From assembly GCF_003610555.1 (NCBI RefSeq), contig NZ_RAPQ01000009.1, positions 558,001-622,000 of the forward strand: DNA of 64,000 bases, read 5' to 3'. A program made the translations under genes and the position numbers. Positions 34,171 through 41,545 of this stretch are shown in pieces; within the stretch, counting starts at the first letter, position 1; each line of letters begins with the position of its first letter. This DNA comes from Marinifilum flexuosum (lineage in GTDB: Bacteria > Bacteroidota > Bacteroidia > Bacteroidales > Marinifilaceae). A model generated the notes under the pieces. The model worked only from the letters and a program-made list of their open reading frames with translations. It was not told the origin of the DNA and did no database searches.

Positions 34171-35672
34171 TTTATATCACCTTCAGTAATCAGTTGAAAA
34201 ACGGTCTCAAGTTCCGGATCCTGCTTATTTAGAAAGTATTGATAATATTTTTCACCCCCAAGTTCTATGTCGGGATTGACTTTTAACTCAGGTACTTTTT
34301 CATAAAGCTCATCGGAAAAGTTCACCACCATTAACGGAACTTTCACTTTAAATCCCGTATGAGGCATTTGATAGGTAATATCGGTACCAGCCGTAATTGA
34401 ATGATGAGATCCTCCAATTTGTTCTCCGATGATGACACCACGCTTCTCCCCCTTAAACATAGCCGTAAAGTAAGATGATGCGGAACAAGTATAACCGCCT
34501 ACCAACAAATATACATTGCCCCGAAAAGCATGTCTGTTTGGAAACATTTCTTGCTCTTTAATAGCTTCAGAGATATAACTGGATTCGCCCTTTTCAAAAT
34601 TTGATCGATAAGCATTCATAAAATCCGCAATATCTTCTTCTCCCTTACATTCTTTATCATCCAACTTTATAATATATTTCTCTTGGGGCAATAAGAAGTC
34701 TGGAATTTCAAGTTGAGCATGCTGTACAAACTTATTTTTAGCGATATAAGAGTATAAAAGTCCGGGATTATGGATTTCCCCTCCTCCATTATGCCTTAGA
34801 TCAATTATAAGGTTCTCGGCTCCAAGCTTACCAACTTCTTTAAATATTTTTTTGAAGCATTTATCAAACTTAGCCTTCTTATTACTAAACCTTTCAAACC
34901 GTCCCAAGTTAGAATTCTCATCCCAACTAAAGCTATTCAACTGAAAGTAATATACTTTGTGCTTGGGATAATATTTGGTATTAATGAAGTTTTTCAAAGA
35001 ATCTCTATTCAATGGATAAACACGCACCTCATTTAGCTCCTTCACACATTCGCTTAGATCTAACCCATCAATCTTCTTTTTTAAGTTTATTTCCGGGGCC
35101 GATGGTTCTGAATAGGCAACAGAATAAGATTGCGTGAAAGGCTTTTTTATACAATAGTCAAAGGAAAATTGGTTTTCCATATTCCTCTTCGAAAGATTAT
35201 CTGAATCAGAAGAGATCATTCTTAAAACCGAATCGATGGCTTGACCATTAATGGAATGGATGATACTCGCATAGGGCAACATTCCACTTTTACCATTCAC
35301 CACAACACGATCTTTCAAGATTTTTATAGGCATGGGAAATAGTTTTGCTCTTTTAAGTAGAGGGGTCAAAACATCTTCATCAATCTGAATACTCGCATGT
35401 TCATCAAATTGTGTGGGCAGATCCAATTCAGCCAGGAAATTAAAATACTCCAAGCTAGTCATAGCCTTACCCTCAATGGTATTTTTCTTTTCTTCTATCA
35501 GCTTAGAAATTTGGTTTCTCTCCTCCTTACTCAATTTTGGAGAAATTCCAATAACAATATCTCCCAGTATTTCCAGCTCTTCCTGTAACAATTTGGAATC
35601 AATTTTATCCTGCCCAAAAAGTTGATTACCCAGTAACAATAAGCCAGTTATTGTCAACAATAATATTCTCAT
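34167..35672 (-). CDS. S41 family peptidase (tail-specific protease type), exported
   Basis: A signal peptide (ending LFGQ at residue 21) is followed by a helical part, a PDZ-like stretch and an S41 core: DLRHNGGGEIHNP, then LVGGYTCSASSYFTAMFKG with the nucleophile Ser in the CSASS stretch, and GEQIGGSHHSITAGTDI. S41 enzymes cut the C-terminal regions of proteins in the periplasm. The canonical Ser/Lys dyad cannot be confirmed by eye; Lys in MFKGEK lies in the expected helix. Length (501 aa) fits. The gene is monocistronic apart from the short frame after it. Confidence 0.88.
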   Translation of the reverse strand: MRILLLTITGLLLLGNQLFGQDKIDSKLLQEELEILGDIVIGISPKLSKEERNQISKLIEEKKNTIEGKAMTSLEYFNFLAELDLPTQFDEHASIQIDEDVLTPLLKRAKLFPMPIKILKDRVVVNGKSGMLPYASIIHSINGQAIDSVLRMISSDSDNLSKRNMENQFSFDYCIKKPFTQSYSVAYSEPSAPEINLKKKIDGLDLSECVKELNEVRVYPLNRDSLKNFINTKYYPKHKVYYFQLNSFSWDENSNLGRFERFSNKKAKFDKCFKKIFKEVGKLGAENLIIDLRHNGGGEIHNPGLLYSYIAKNKFVQHAQLEIPDFLLPQEKYIIKLDDKECKGEEDIADFMNAYRSNFEKGESSYISEAIKEQEMFPNRHAFRGNVYLLVGGYTCSASSYFTAMFKGEKRGVIIGEQIGGSHHSITAGTDITYQMPHTGFKVKVPLMVVNFSDELYEKVPELKVNPDIELGGEKYYQYFLNKQDPELETVFQLITEGDIN

Positions 35673-35736
35673 GAAATGATCTTCTTATTAATTCTTGCAA
35701 ATGATTTTGTAGTACCCATTACTTTAAGCGATATCC

Positions 35737-36144
35737 TTAGTTAGCTCCCGAACCATCAGTCTCCATCCCTTCATAAGCCATCTCCAACAATTCTATAGCA
35801 ACTTCATCTCCCTCTTCCTTAAAATCAGGACTCAAAATCCTAGTTGGCCAGGCATTATGCAATTTCCAACTCATTGCCGGTTTACCACTTTCATCCAACA
35901 AACGAATGAGCACAGTACATTTATTCATGGCATTCATTTTAATTGAATCGTACCATTTAAAATAGTTATCAGTTTTTGTAAAAATCCCTTTTTTCAAGCT
36001 TACATTCACAGATTGCAAACCTCCTTCACTAGCAAGATCTAATCCTGCAACTTCTTGAAATTTTGCTTCAATACCTGACTCCAGCTTTACTTCAAAGTAG
36101 AACTTAGGCAATGGCCAAGTGGCATTTGTTTTATCTTCTGACAT
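35737..36144 (-). CDS. Orphan phage tail tube / eCIS tube protein (gp19-like)
   Basis: The 135-aa protein matches the T4 gp19-like tube family seen in phage tails and extracellular contractile injection systems: WPLPKFYFEVKLE, FQEVAGLDLASEGGLQSV, KKGIFTKTDNYFKWYDSI, LLDESGKPAMSWKLHNAWPTRI and EVAIELLEMAYEGM. Such proteins stack as hexameric rings to make the inner tube. No sheath, spike, baseplate or ATPase gene is nearby, so this copy stands alone, possibly a remnant or a spare tube gene. It lies between an S41 peptidase and a WG-repeat lipoprotein. Confidence 0.85.
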   Translation of the reverse strand: MSEDKTNATWPLPKFYFEVKLESGIEAKFQEVAGLDLASEGGLQSVNVSLKKGIFTKTDNYFKWYDSIKMNAMNKCTVLIRLLDESGKPAMSWKLHNAWPTRILSPDFKEEGDEVAIELLEMAYEGMETDGSGAN

Positions 36145-36365
36145 TCTTCTATTCTTAATCGATTAGCATTCTTTTTACTTACCATTTACATGGATTGATT
36201 TTTATACCGATTATTAATTTGTATAAGCCATTAGTACGCTTCACTTCTAATGCCTAACAAATTATATATCGGCATTATACCTAAACTATTCGAGAGCGTA
36301 AAATAGCTCTCTATTTTTAATAAATGGTATTACAAACGAAGAGAGTGCACCTTTAATGTTAGGTT

Positions 36366-36971
36366 TTAATCAACCCTATTCCCTTTTCTATCAATCTTAA
36401 ACCACTCATCACTTTCAACACGCCTATGCTCTTCCAAATCCATATATTCCTTCGCATGGAAGGCAACCTCAGCCTCTCCATTTACAAACTGCTTGGCAAA
36501 AGCATAAATACAAGGGATCACAACTTGTCCATACTCATTTGCGTAGCCCATTTTACCATTGCGCAATACCCTTACATAGTCTTCACTAAAAGGATCAGGA
36601 CCATTGTCGAATAGTACAATATCATATAATATTCTTTGGCTTTTATCTATCGCTACTTGCCTTACTGCACAAGTATCCGTGGGCAATAACATCACATTGG
36701 CAAAATGAACCAAAGTATCCGTTCCAAAATAAGCATACCTTCCCAATGGAATAATGGTATCCCCTTTGCTGTCTACATAGGCAACACTTGAACCATACTC
36801 TAGATACTCCTCATCAGTAACTGCAATTAAGAATTCCTTTGATAAACTATCCACCTCGCTTGCATTGTAGTACTTGTAATGCGTACTTTCTCTCTTTATA
36901 TATTGGCGACAAGATGCGAAAATCAGAAGGATGATTCCCAATAGGATTAAAGTTTGATTTGATCTGCTCAT
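36366..36971 (-). CDS. WG-repeat lipoprotein, 201 aa
   Basis: A lipobox (IFASC, acylated Cys21) follows a short hydrophobic stretch. The second half has WG-type repeats (VAYVDSKGDTIIPLGRYAYF; VLRNGKMGYANEYGQVVIP), in which a beta hairpin ends in an aromatic-Gly or Tyr-Ala-type turn followed by Ile-Pro. WG-repeat proteins form beta-propeller-like surfaces of unknown ligand. It should sit in the outer or inner membrane facing the periplasm. It is AT-rich, and its neighbours are also lipoproteins. Confidence 0.75.
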   Translation of the reverse strand: MSRSNQTLILLGIILLIFASCRQYIKRESTHYKYYNASEVDSLSKEFLIAVTDEEYLEYGSSVAYVDSKGDTIIPLGRYAYFGTDTLVHFANVMLLPTDTCAVRQVAIDKSQRILYDIVLFDNGPDPFSEDYVRVLRNGKMGYANEYGQVVIPCIYAFAKQFVNGEAEVAFHAKEYMDLEEHRRVESDEWFKIDRKGNRVD

Positions 36972-37031
36972 CAGTTCTAAATTCTTTATGAACCGCTTTA
37001 GAAGCTATAGATTATAATTAGCGGTTTTTCT

Positions 37032-37487
37032 CTACCAATCTCTTGTTGCAATTAATTCTTCAACGTCAGCCGCACTAAACGAGTATGCTTGGGCAATGAA
37101 ATAAAAGTCCATTGCAATGATTTCTCTAGCAGCCGTCTCTATTTCGCTGTCATTTTTATAAAACTCATCTTGTAATTCATTTATTTCATTGGTAGCCCCA
37201 TGAGTTAGTTTATATAGTTCATTTAAGCTTTTAGGTTTTTGTTCTTCAATATTCAAACATAGCTCTATCAAAATACGTTCACATTTGTCTACTAAAAAAC
37301 CAGGAAAATATTTATCCTGACGCATTCCATTTAAAAACTTATAATTCTTAAGCTTTTTGTTCTTAATATCCTGCTTTGTCAACTGCTTAAATTCCGCCTT
37401 GTTCTTATTTTCTTTATTAGTGTTACATGAAAATAACACCACTGCAAAAAGGAAGGCAGCTATTATAATTAATACTTGATTATTCAT
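37032..37487 (-). CDS. DUF5713-like lipoprotein, 151 aa
   Basis: A lipobox (VLFSC, acylated Cys21) is fused to a DUF5713-like domain: YKFLNGMRQDKYFPGFLVDKCERILIELC, KPKSLNELYKLTHGATNEINELQ, DSEIETAAREIIAMDFYFIAQAY and the end ELIATRDW. DUF5713 proteins are usually cytosolic and of unknown function; here an N-terminal lipoprotein signal has been added, so the domain would face the periplasm. It lies 60 bp after the WG-repeat lipoprotein in the transcription direction (upstream gene). Confidence 0.75.
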   Translation of the reverse strand: MNNQVLIIIAAFLFAVVLFSCNTNKENKNKAEFKQLTKQDIKNKKLKNYKFLNGMRQDKYFPGFLVDKCERILIELCLNIEEQKPKSLNELYKLTHGATNEINELQDEFYKNDSEIETAAREIIAMDFYFIAQAYSFSAADVEELIATRDW

Positions 37488-37649
37488 TGCTTTGAATGTT
37501 AACGGTAAATCATATGAGTAATGGCCGATTCTATATCATTTCCTGTCAAGTCACAGAAAAATTGAAGCGAACTAATTAGTAGCAAATCAACAATTATCTT
37601 TTTACATTGTTAACAGCTTTGATATTTTGATTTCATTACTGATATTTGA

Positions 37650-38444
37650 TTAATTCATATTAACATTCTCCTTGGGACAAACTGACAGTGTTTTCTTTAG
37701 CTCAATATCCGCTCTAATACAATTACCAATAGCTTGGATTAATTCCATACACTCATTATCATCTTGGTTAAACATATCTTTCTTATTCCCAGTTATTACT
37801 AACACATAAGGAGTATCACTGCATAAATTAAACATTGCCTGACTTCGTACACGTTTCTTTTGCTCATCACTTACGTGTGAATAGTCCACTTGATGCCAAG
37901 TATCTGAGAACATTACTATAGGTTCAATTGGGTTTTTCATATATTTTACTGCAGCATAGTTATTTTCTTCATAATACTTGGGATTTATTTTTCGAAGATG
38001 TGAATGAGTAGGAACTTTTGAACCTGTAGAACTATAATAATACTCAATATCAGGCTCTTCCATATTTGTAAATATTGCAATTTCAAATTGGACTTCTTTA
38101 CCGTATTTTCTTTTTAAAATAGTATCAGCATATTTCAAAGACGTATCCACCAGTCTTTTTGAACATGATTCACAGGTAGTGGTCTCTAAGCCCGTTTTAC
38201 GCTGTTCATAGTGCTCTTTAATAACTCCAAATGGTAAAATCTCATTATCAACGAACTCTTTTTTTATTATTTTATAGAAATAAACGCCACCTGTCGCAAG
38301 GAATCCACTGGTTAGAAGTGTTGGAACAGCGTTAACTTTTCCTTGAAAGGATAAAATTAAAGATGCTATTAGCCCTAATATTAAAACTATGATAATAAAA
38401 ATAAAAACTCTAAAGATGGTTTTTCTTTGCTTGGCGTTCATCAT
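37650..38444 (-). CDS. Membrane protein with C-terminal GAF-like domain
   Basis: The 264-aa protein begins with a basic Met-Asn-Ala-Lys, has two hydrophobic helices (about 10-32 and 38-57) with a short loop, and a cytosolic domain. This domain resembles GAF: an alpha-beta stretch with VQFEIAIFTN, EPIVMFSDT, PYVLVITGNKKDMFN and a final helix DDNECMELIQAIGNCI. A CESC pair (about 90-93) lies in the linker. No catalytic motif is seen, so it may be a sensor or membrane anchor of the cluster. It is the last gene of a six-gene minus-strand unit, 21 bp after the TIM-barrel gene. Confidence 0.55.
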   Translation of the reverse strand: MMNAKQRKTIFRVFIFIIIVLILGLIASLILSFQGKVNAVPTLLTSGFLATGGVYFYKIIKKEFVDNEILPFGVIKEHYEQRKTGLETTTCESCSKRLVDTSLKYADTILKRKYGKEVQFEIAIFTNMEEPDIEYYYSSTGSKVPTHSHLRKINPKYYEENNYAAVKYMKNPIEPIVMFSDTWHQVDYSHVSDEQKKRVRSQAMFNLCSDTPYVLVITGNKKDMFNQDDNECMELIQAIGNCIRADIELKKTLSVCPKENVNMN

Positions 38445-38465
38445 GATTACATTATTTATTAAGTT

Positions 38466-39242
38466 CTAATTGCATTTATAATTCTTAGTCATATTTATTT
38501 TGTTTTGGATATACTCCTTACTTCTGATTGCACTTTCCAAATTTATAGCTTCGATAGTGATTGTGTTGCTATAGCATTTAGCAACTAAATAATTGATGAT
38601 ATTTTCATAGTTTATTATCCCGCTTCCAAGCGTTAAATGAAGGTCATTCACTCCATCGTTATCACTTACATGAATATTCCGAACATTATCATACAATATT
38701 TCTAGACCGACTATTGGGTCAAAATTTGAGTACAATACAATATGTGCTATATCAATAGTATATTGTATTTTCCGTGGTTCAATCAATAAACTGTAGTCCA
38801 ACAATTCGTTTATTGAATTTTCATGAATATTTTCAATACAAATTTCAATATTATCTTTCTCGGCTTCGCAAACAAGAGTTTTTAATCCGTTAATTACCTG
38901 TTCAAGACTACCTTTTTTTTTAAACTTCGGTATGAATCCTGTATGAATTGTCATATATTCTGCATAATTTCCGACCAATGATATTGTTGTTAATAGCTGA
39001 TTCAATGATTCTCGTCTAATACCTGAATTTAAACTACCAAGTTTTATATCTACAGAAGGAGCATGTACTGCAAAACGAACACCATTTTTTATACATAACT
39101 TTTTCAATAGTTTAATATCTTCAAGTTTTAGTGCATCTAGATAGTTGTCCAATACTATTTCAACTGATGAAAAACCATTTTTTATTGCAGCATCTACAGT
39201 ATCCCATGGATTTGAATCTAGTAATAAGAGTCCTATTTTCAT
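38466..39242 (-). CDS. Sugar phosphate isomerase/epimerase (AP endonuclease 2-like TIM barrel)
   Basis: The 258-aa protein is a TIM barrel of the xylose isomerase/AP endonuclease family 2: VEIVLDN, RFAVHAPSVD, MTIHTGF, IEICIENIHEN, YTIDIAH, NIHVSDNDG, DLHLTLGSG and TITIEAIN give the His, Glu and Asp metal ligands in the expected order. Typical reactions are isomerisation or epimerisation of sugars or inositols. Its start overlaps the nucleotidyltransferase stop by four bases (ATGA), so the two are translationally coupled. Substrate unknown; the PfkB kinase in the same cluster suggests a sugar or nucleoside. Confidence 0.85.
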   Translation of the reverse strand: MKIGLLLLDSNPWDTVDAAIKNGFSSVEIVLDNYLDALKLEDIKLLKKLCIKNGVRFAVHAPSVDIKLGSLNSGIRRESLNQLLTTISLVGNYAEYMTIHTGFIPKFKKKGSLEQVINGLKTLVCEAEKDNIEICIENIHENSINELLDYSLLIEPRKIQYTIDIAHIVLYSNFDPIVGLEILYDNVRNIHVSDNDGVNDLHLTLGSGIINYENIINYLVAKCYSNTITIEAINLESAIRSKEYIQNKINMTKNYKCN

Positions 39243-39961
39243 TTATTGTCAATTAAAGATGTTAAATATGTGATGAATTCAATAGTGTGAAGATTCGTTT
39301 TTATTGAATCAATTGTTTGTTTTTCAAGAAGACCATGAATACTTAAATACTGAAAAAAAACTTCTTTAGGGGCATTATGTTTCAAATCAGTTAGGAATGA
39401 TTTAGGACTTGATGGTTTACCTAAACATTGTAATAGAAATGCCTGTACCATTGCATCAGCAGAATGCCTTGCTAAAATTATTGCTGATTCAAAATCACCT
39501 TGTTCAATAAGTATTTGTGATTTATTCAGTAAATTCTTTGCTTGATTAGACCACTCATTATACTTCTGAATACTAAATGCCTTAAAATTTGGTGCATTTA
39601 GTTTTAAATTGGCAAATATTCCATTATCATACAAAACTATACCTGATTTAATCGCACTAAAAACAGTCCAATGCCCTTGTGATAAGGCATTCTCAAGATA
39701 AGGGACATCAACAAATATTAAATCATACTTTATTCCATCCACCCAAAAGGCTTTTGAAGGAATTCCATAAAGCATCTCCGCTTTGTTAATAAACTCAATT
39801 TTTTTATTTATAATAAGTATATCAACATCGAACTTTTCATCAATTATTTCCTTTTCTGATTCAGATACAGAACCCCATATTACCGCAGAATTAACATTAT
39901 CATTAAGCACTTCACTATAGACAAACTCTTTAGCTTTGTCAATTATTTTAACTTTTTCCAT
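39239..39961 (-). CDS. Nucleotidyltransferase-HEPN fusion protein
   Basis: Residues 20-100 show a minimal nucleotidyltransferase fold with G30-S31 and D45-V-D47, the metal-binding positions of the Pol-beta superfamily (GS-x-D-x-D). Residues 150-235 resemble a HEPN helical bundle (ESAIILARHSADAMVQAF). MNT-HEPN pairs are best known as toxin-antitoxin modules in which the MNT modifies the HEPN RNase, but no RX4-6H RNase motif is seen here, so the HEPN part may only bind nucleotide or substrate. It is coupled to the TIM-barrel gene by a 4-bp overlap and to the radical SAM gene by a 9-bp gap. Confidence 0.8.
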   Translation of the reverse strand: MEKVKIIDKAKEFVYSEVLNDNVNSAVIWGSVSESEKEIIDEKFDVDILIINKKIEFINKAEMLYGIPSKAFWVDGIKYDLIFVDVPYLENALSQGHWTVFSAIKSGIVLYDNGIFANLKLNAPNFKAFSIQKYNEWSNQAKNLLNKSQILIEQGDFESAIILARHSADAMVQAFLLQCLGKPSSPKSFLTDLKHNAPKEVFFQYLSIHGLLEKQTIDSIKTNLHTIEFITYLTSLIDNK

Positions 39962-39970
39962 AACTCTGAT

Positions 39971-41383
39971 TTAATTATTCTGCTCTCTCCATAATTCAAA
40001 AATATAATAAGGTGATCCTGATATATTTGCTTCAAAATATGGAGAAAGTGTATAAATAAATTTGTAAGCAATCTCAATCATTTCATCACTAGATAACCAT
40101 TGAGTATAAAGAGTAGGGTCGAATTTTGAAGCAACAACATCAGATGGATTTTCAGTCAGCTTATGAATACCTATTTTATTCTCATCTTTATTAATTTCAT
40201 GGTCAATATATGTGCCTGGGTATGATTGCAGCAATGACATTAATGCAGTATCTGGTTTTAATTCCTTTATAAATTCGATAGTCTGTAGAAGTTTATCTTT
40301 TGTATCTGTAGGCAAGCCTATAATCCAATTAGTTCTGCTGGCAATACCTGCTCTTCTACATAGTTCTACTGCATTTTTTATATTTTTCGCCCATAAATTT
40401 GGGTTTGATGTTTTTCTAACTTTTTTTATAGCATCTTCATGGATTGTCTCACACCCCATAAAGATTTCATCAAAACCTGCTGCTTTGATTTTTAGTAAGT
40501 GGTTTAAATCAGAAAAAAGTTTTGAATCTAAGGTAGATGAGATAGCAAATTTGACTTCATCTAATTGGGATTTAATAATTTTATCAGCTATAGCTAATAG
40601 GTGATTGATATGAATTCCAACATTGTCATCATTAAAAACATATCTTTTGATGTGATATTTATTTATATTATGCGTAATTTCATTCACAATAGATTGACTA
40701 GTTCTTAGTCTTATTTTTGAGCTGAAAATATTTGTGCATGAGCAAAATATACAATCTAAAGGGCAACCACGACTTGACTCAAGTGGTAGATAAGGTTCAA
40801 AATTGTTTTTTTTCGCAATTTCGGAGTATTCCTCAATAGGAAACAAATCCCAAGCAGGCATTGGAAGAGAGTCGAATTCTTTATTAGTTAAGTAGTTTCT
40901 TCCATTAGAAATTATCTTGCCTTTTAACTTAAACGCTATTCCATTGATATTTTTTAATAATGATGCATCATTATATGATTGAACGTAAGCTAGAAAACTC
41001 TTTTCTGATTCACCAATAAATACTGTATCAACATTGGTATTCTGTAAGAGCTTATTATAAGTAAATGTAGGATCTGGACCTCCCAACGTAACTTTTGATT
41101 CTGGCAATATTGATTTTATTATTTTCGCAATTCTTAAACCTTTATTAACATTAGAAGTAACTAATGGCCCAATTCCAATAATATTTGGTTTTAATAAATT
41201 TATTGTATGTAATAGTTCACCCCATGGATCTTTCCCTAACACTTCCTTACATGCCATATCAAGAACTTGAACATTTGCTTTTTTTCTTATAGTTGATGCA
41301 ATTCTTGCTAGCCCTAATGGTGGTATTGCTGATTCTTTAGGAGAATATGCAGAATAAGGAGGGTTTATTAGTAATACTTTCAT
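39971..41383 (-). CDS. B12-binding radical SAM enzyme
   Basis: Residues 1-110 form a Rossmann-like cobalamin-binding domain (INPPYSAYSP, PPLGLARIAS, IIGIGPLVTSN, TLGGPDPTF). The radical SAM core carries the [4Fe-4S]-AdoMet motif C207-P-L-D-C211-I-F-C214 after ESSRG. The C-terminal half has GIASRTNWIIGLPTDTKD, the class B signature region. Such enzymes methylate or rearrange unactivated carbon atoms in antibiotics, lipids and nucleosides. The substrate is not readable. It is 470 aa, in a unit with nucleotidyltransferase, TIM-barrel isomerase, sugar kinase and STAND genes. Confidence 0.9.
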   Translation of the reverse strand: MKVLLINPPYSAYSPKESAIPPLGLARIASTIRKKANVQVLDMACKEVLGKDPWGELLHTINLLKPNIIGIGPLVTSNVNKGLRIAKIIKSILPESKVTLGGPDPTFTYNKLLQNTNVDTVFIGESEKSFLAYVQSYNDASLLKNINGIAFKLKGKIISNGRNYLTNKEFDSLPMPAWDLFPIEEYSEIAKKNNFEPYLPLESSRGCPLDCIFCSCTNIFSSKIRLRTSQSIVNEITHNINKYHIKRYVFNDDNVGIHINHLLAIADKIIKSQLDEVKFAISSTLDSKLFSDLNHLLKIKAAGFDEIFMGCETIHEDAIKKVRKTSNPNLWAKNIKNAVELCRRAGIASRTNWIIGLPTDTKDKLLQTIEFIKELKPDTALMSLLQSYPGTYIDHEINKDENKIGIHKLTENPSDVVASKFDPTLYTQWLSSDEMIEIAYKFIYTLSPYFEANISGSPYYIFELWREQNN

Positions 41384-41416
41384 TTAAAGATTTTCTTAGA
41401 TTAGTAGAATATTTAC

Positions 41417-41426
41417 TTGACGTCAA
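41417..41426. promoter_or_regulatory. Palindrome upstream of radical SAM gene
   Basis: TTGACGTCAA, a perfect 10-bp palindrome, lies 34 bp upstream of the radical SAM start, in the 162-bp gap after the STAND gene. It may mark an internal promoter or operator of the cluster. Confidence 0.3.
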
Positions 41427-41545
41427 TAGTTTTCACAAACACGGAAATCAACATTACAACTATATGACTCTTATGTATCATGAATTAAAAATGATACTCA
41501 CTATTATAAGTTTCTAACATTTAATAGCCTTACTAAATATTCATT

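Noticed and set aside
35737-37487. Prophage or eCIS cluster at 35-37 kb
   Set aside because: Only one tube gene is present; no sheath, baseplate, spike, ATPase, integrase or lysis gene is seen near it.
39239-39961. Classic MNT-HEPN toxin-antitoxin module
   Set aside because: Domains are fused in one protein, no RX4-6H motif is seen, and it lies inside an enzyme gene cluster.
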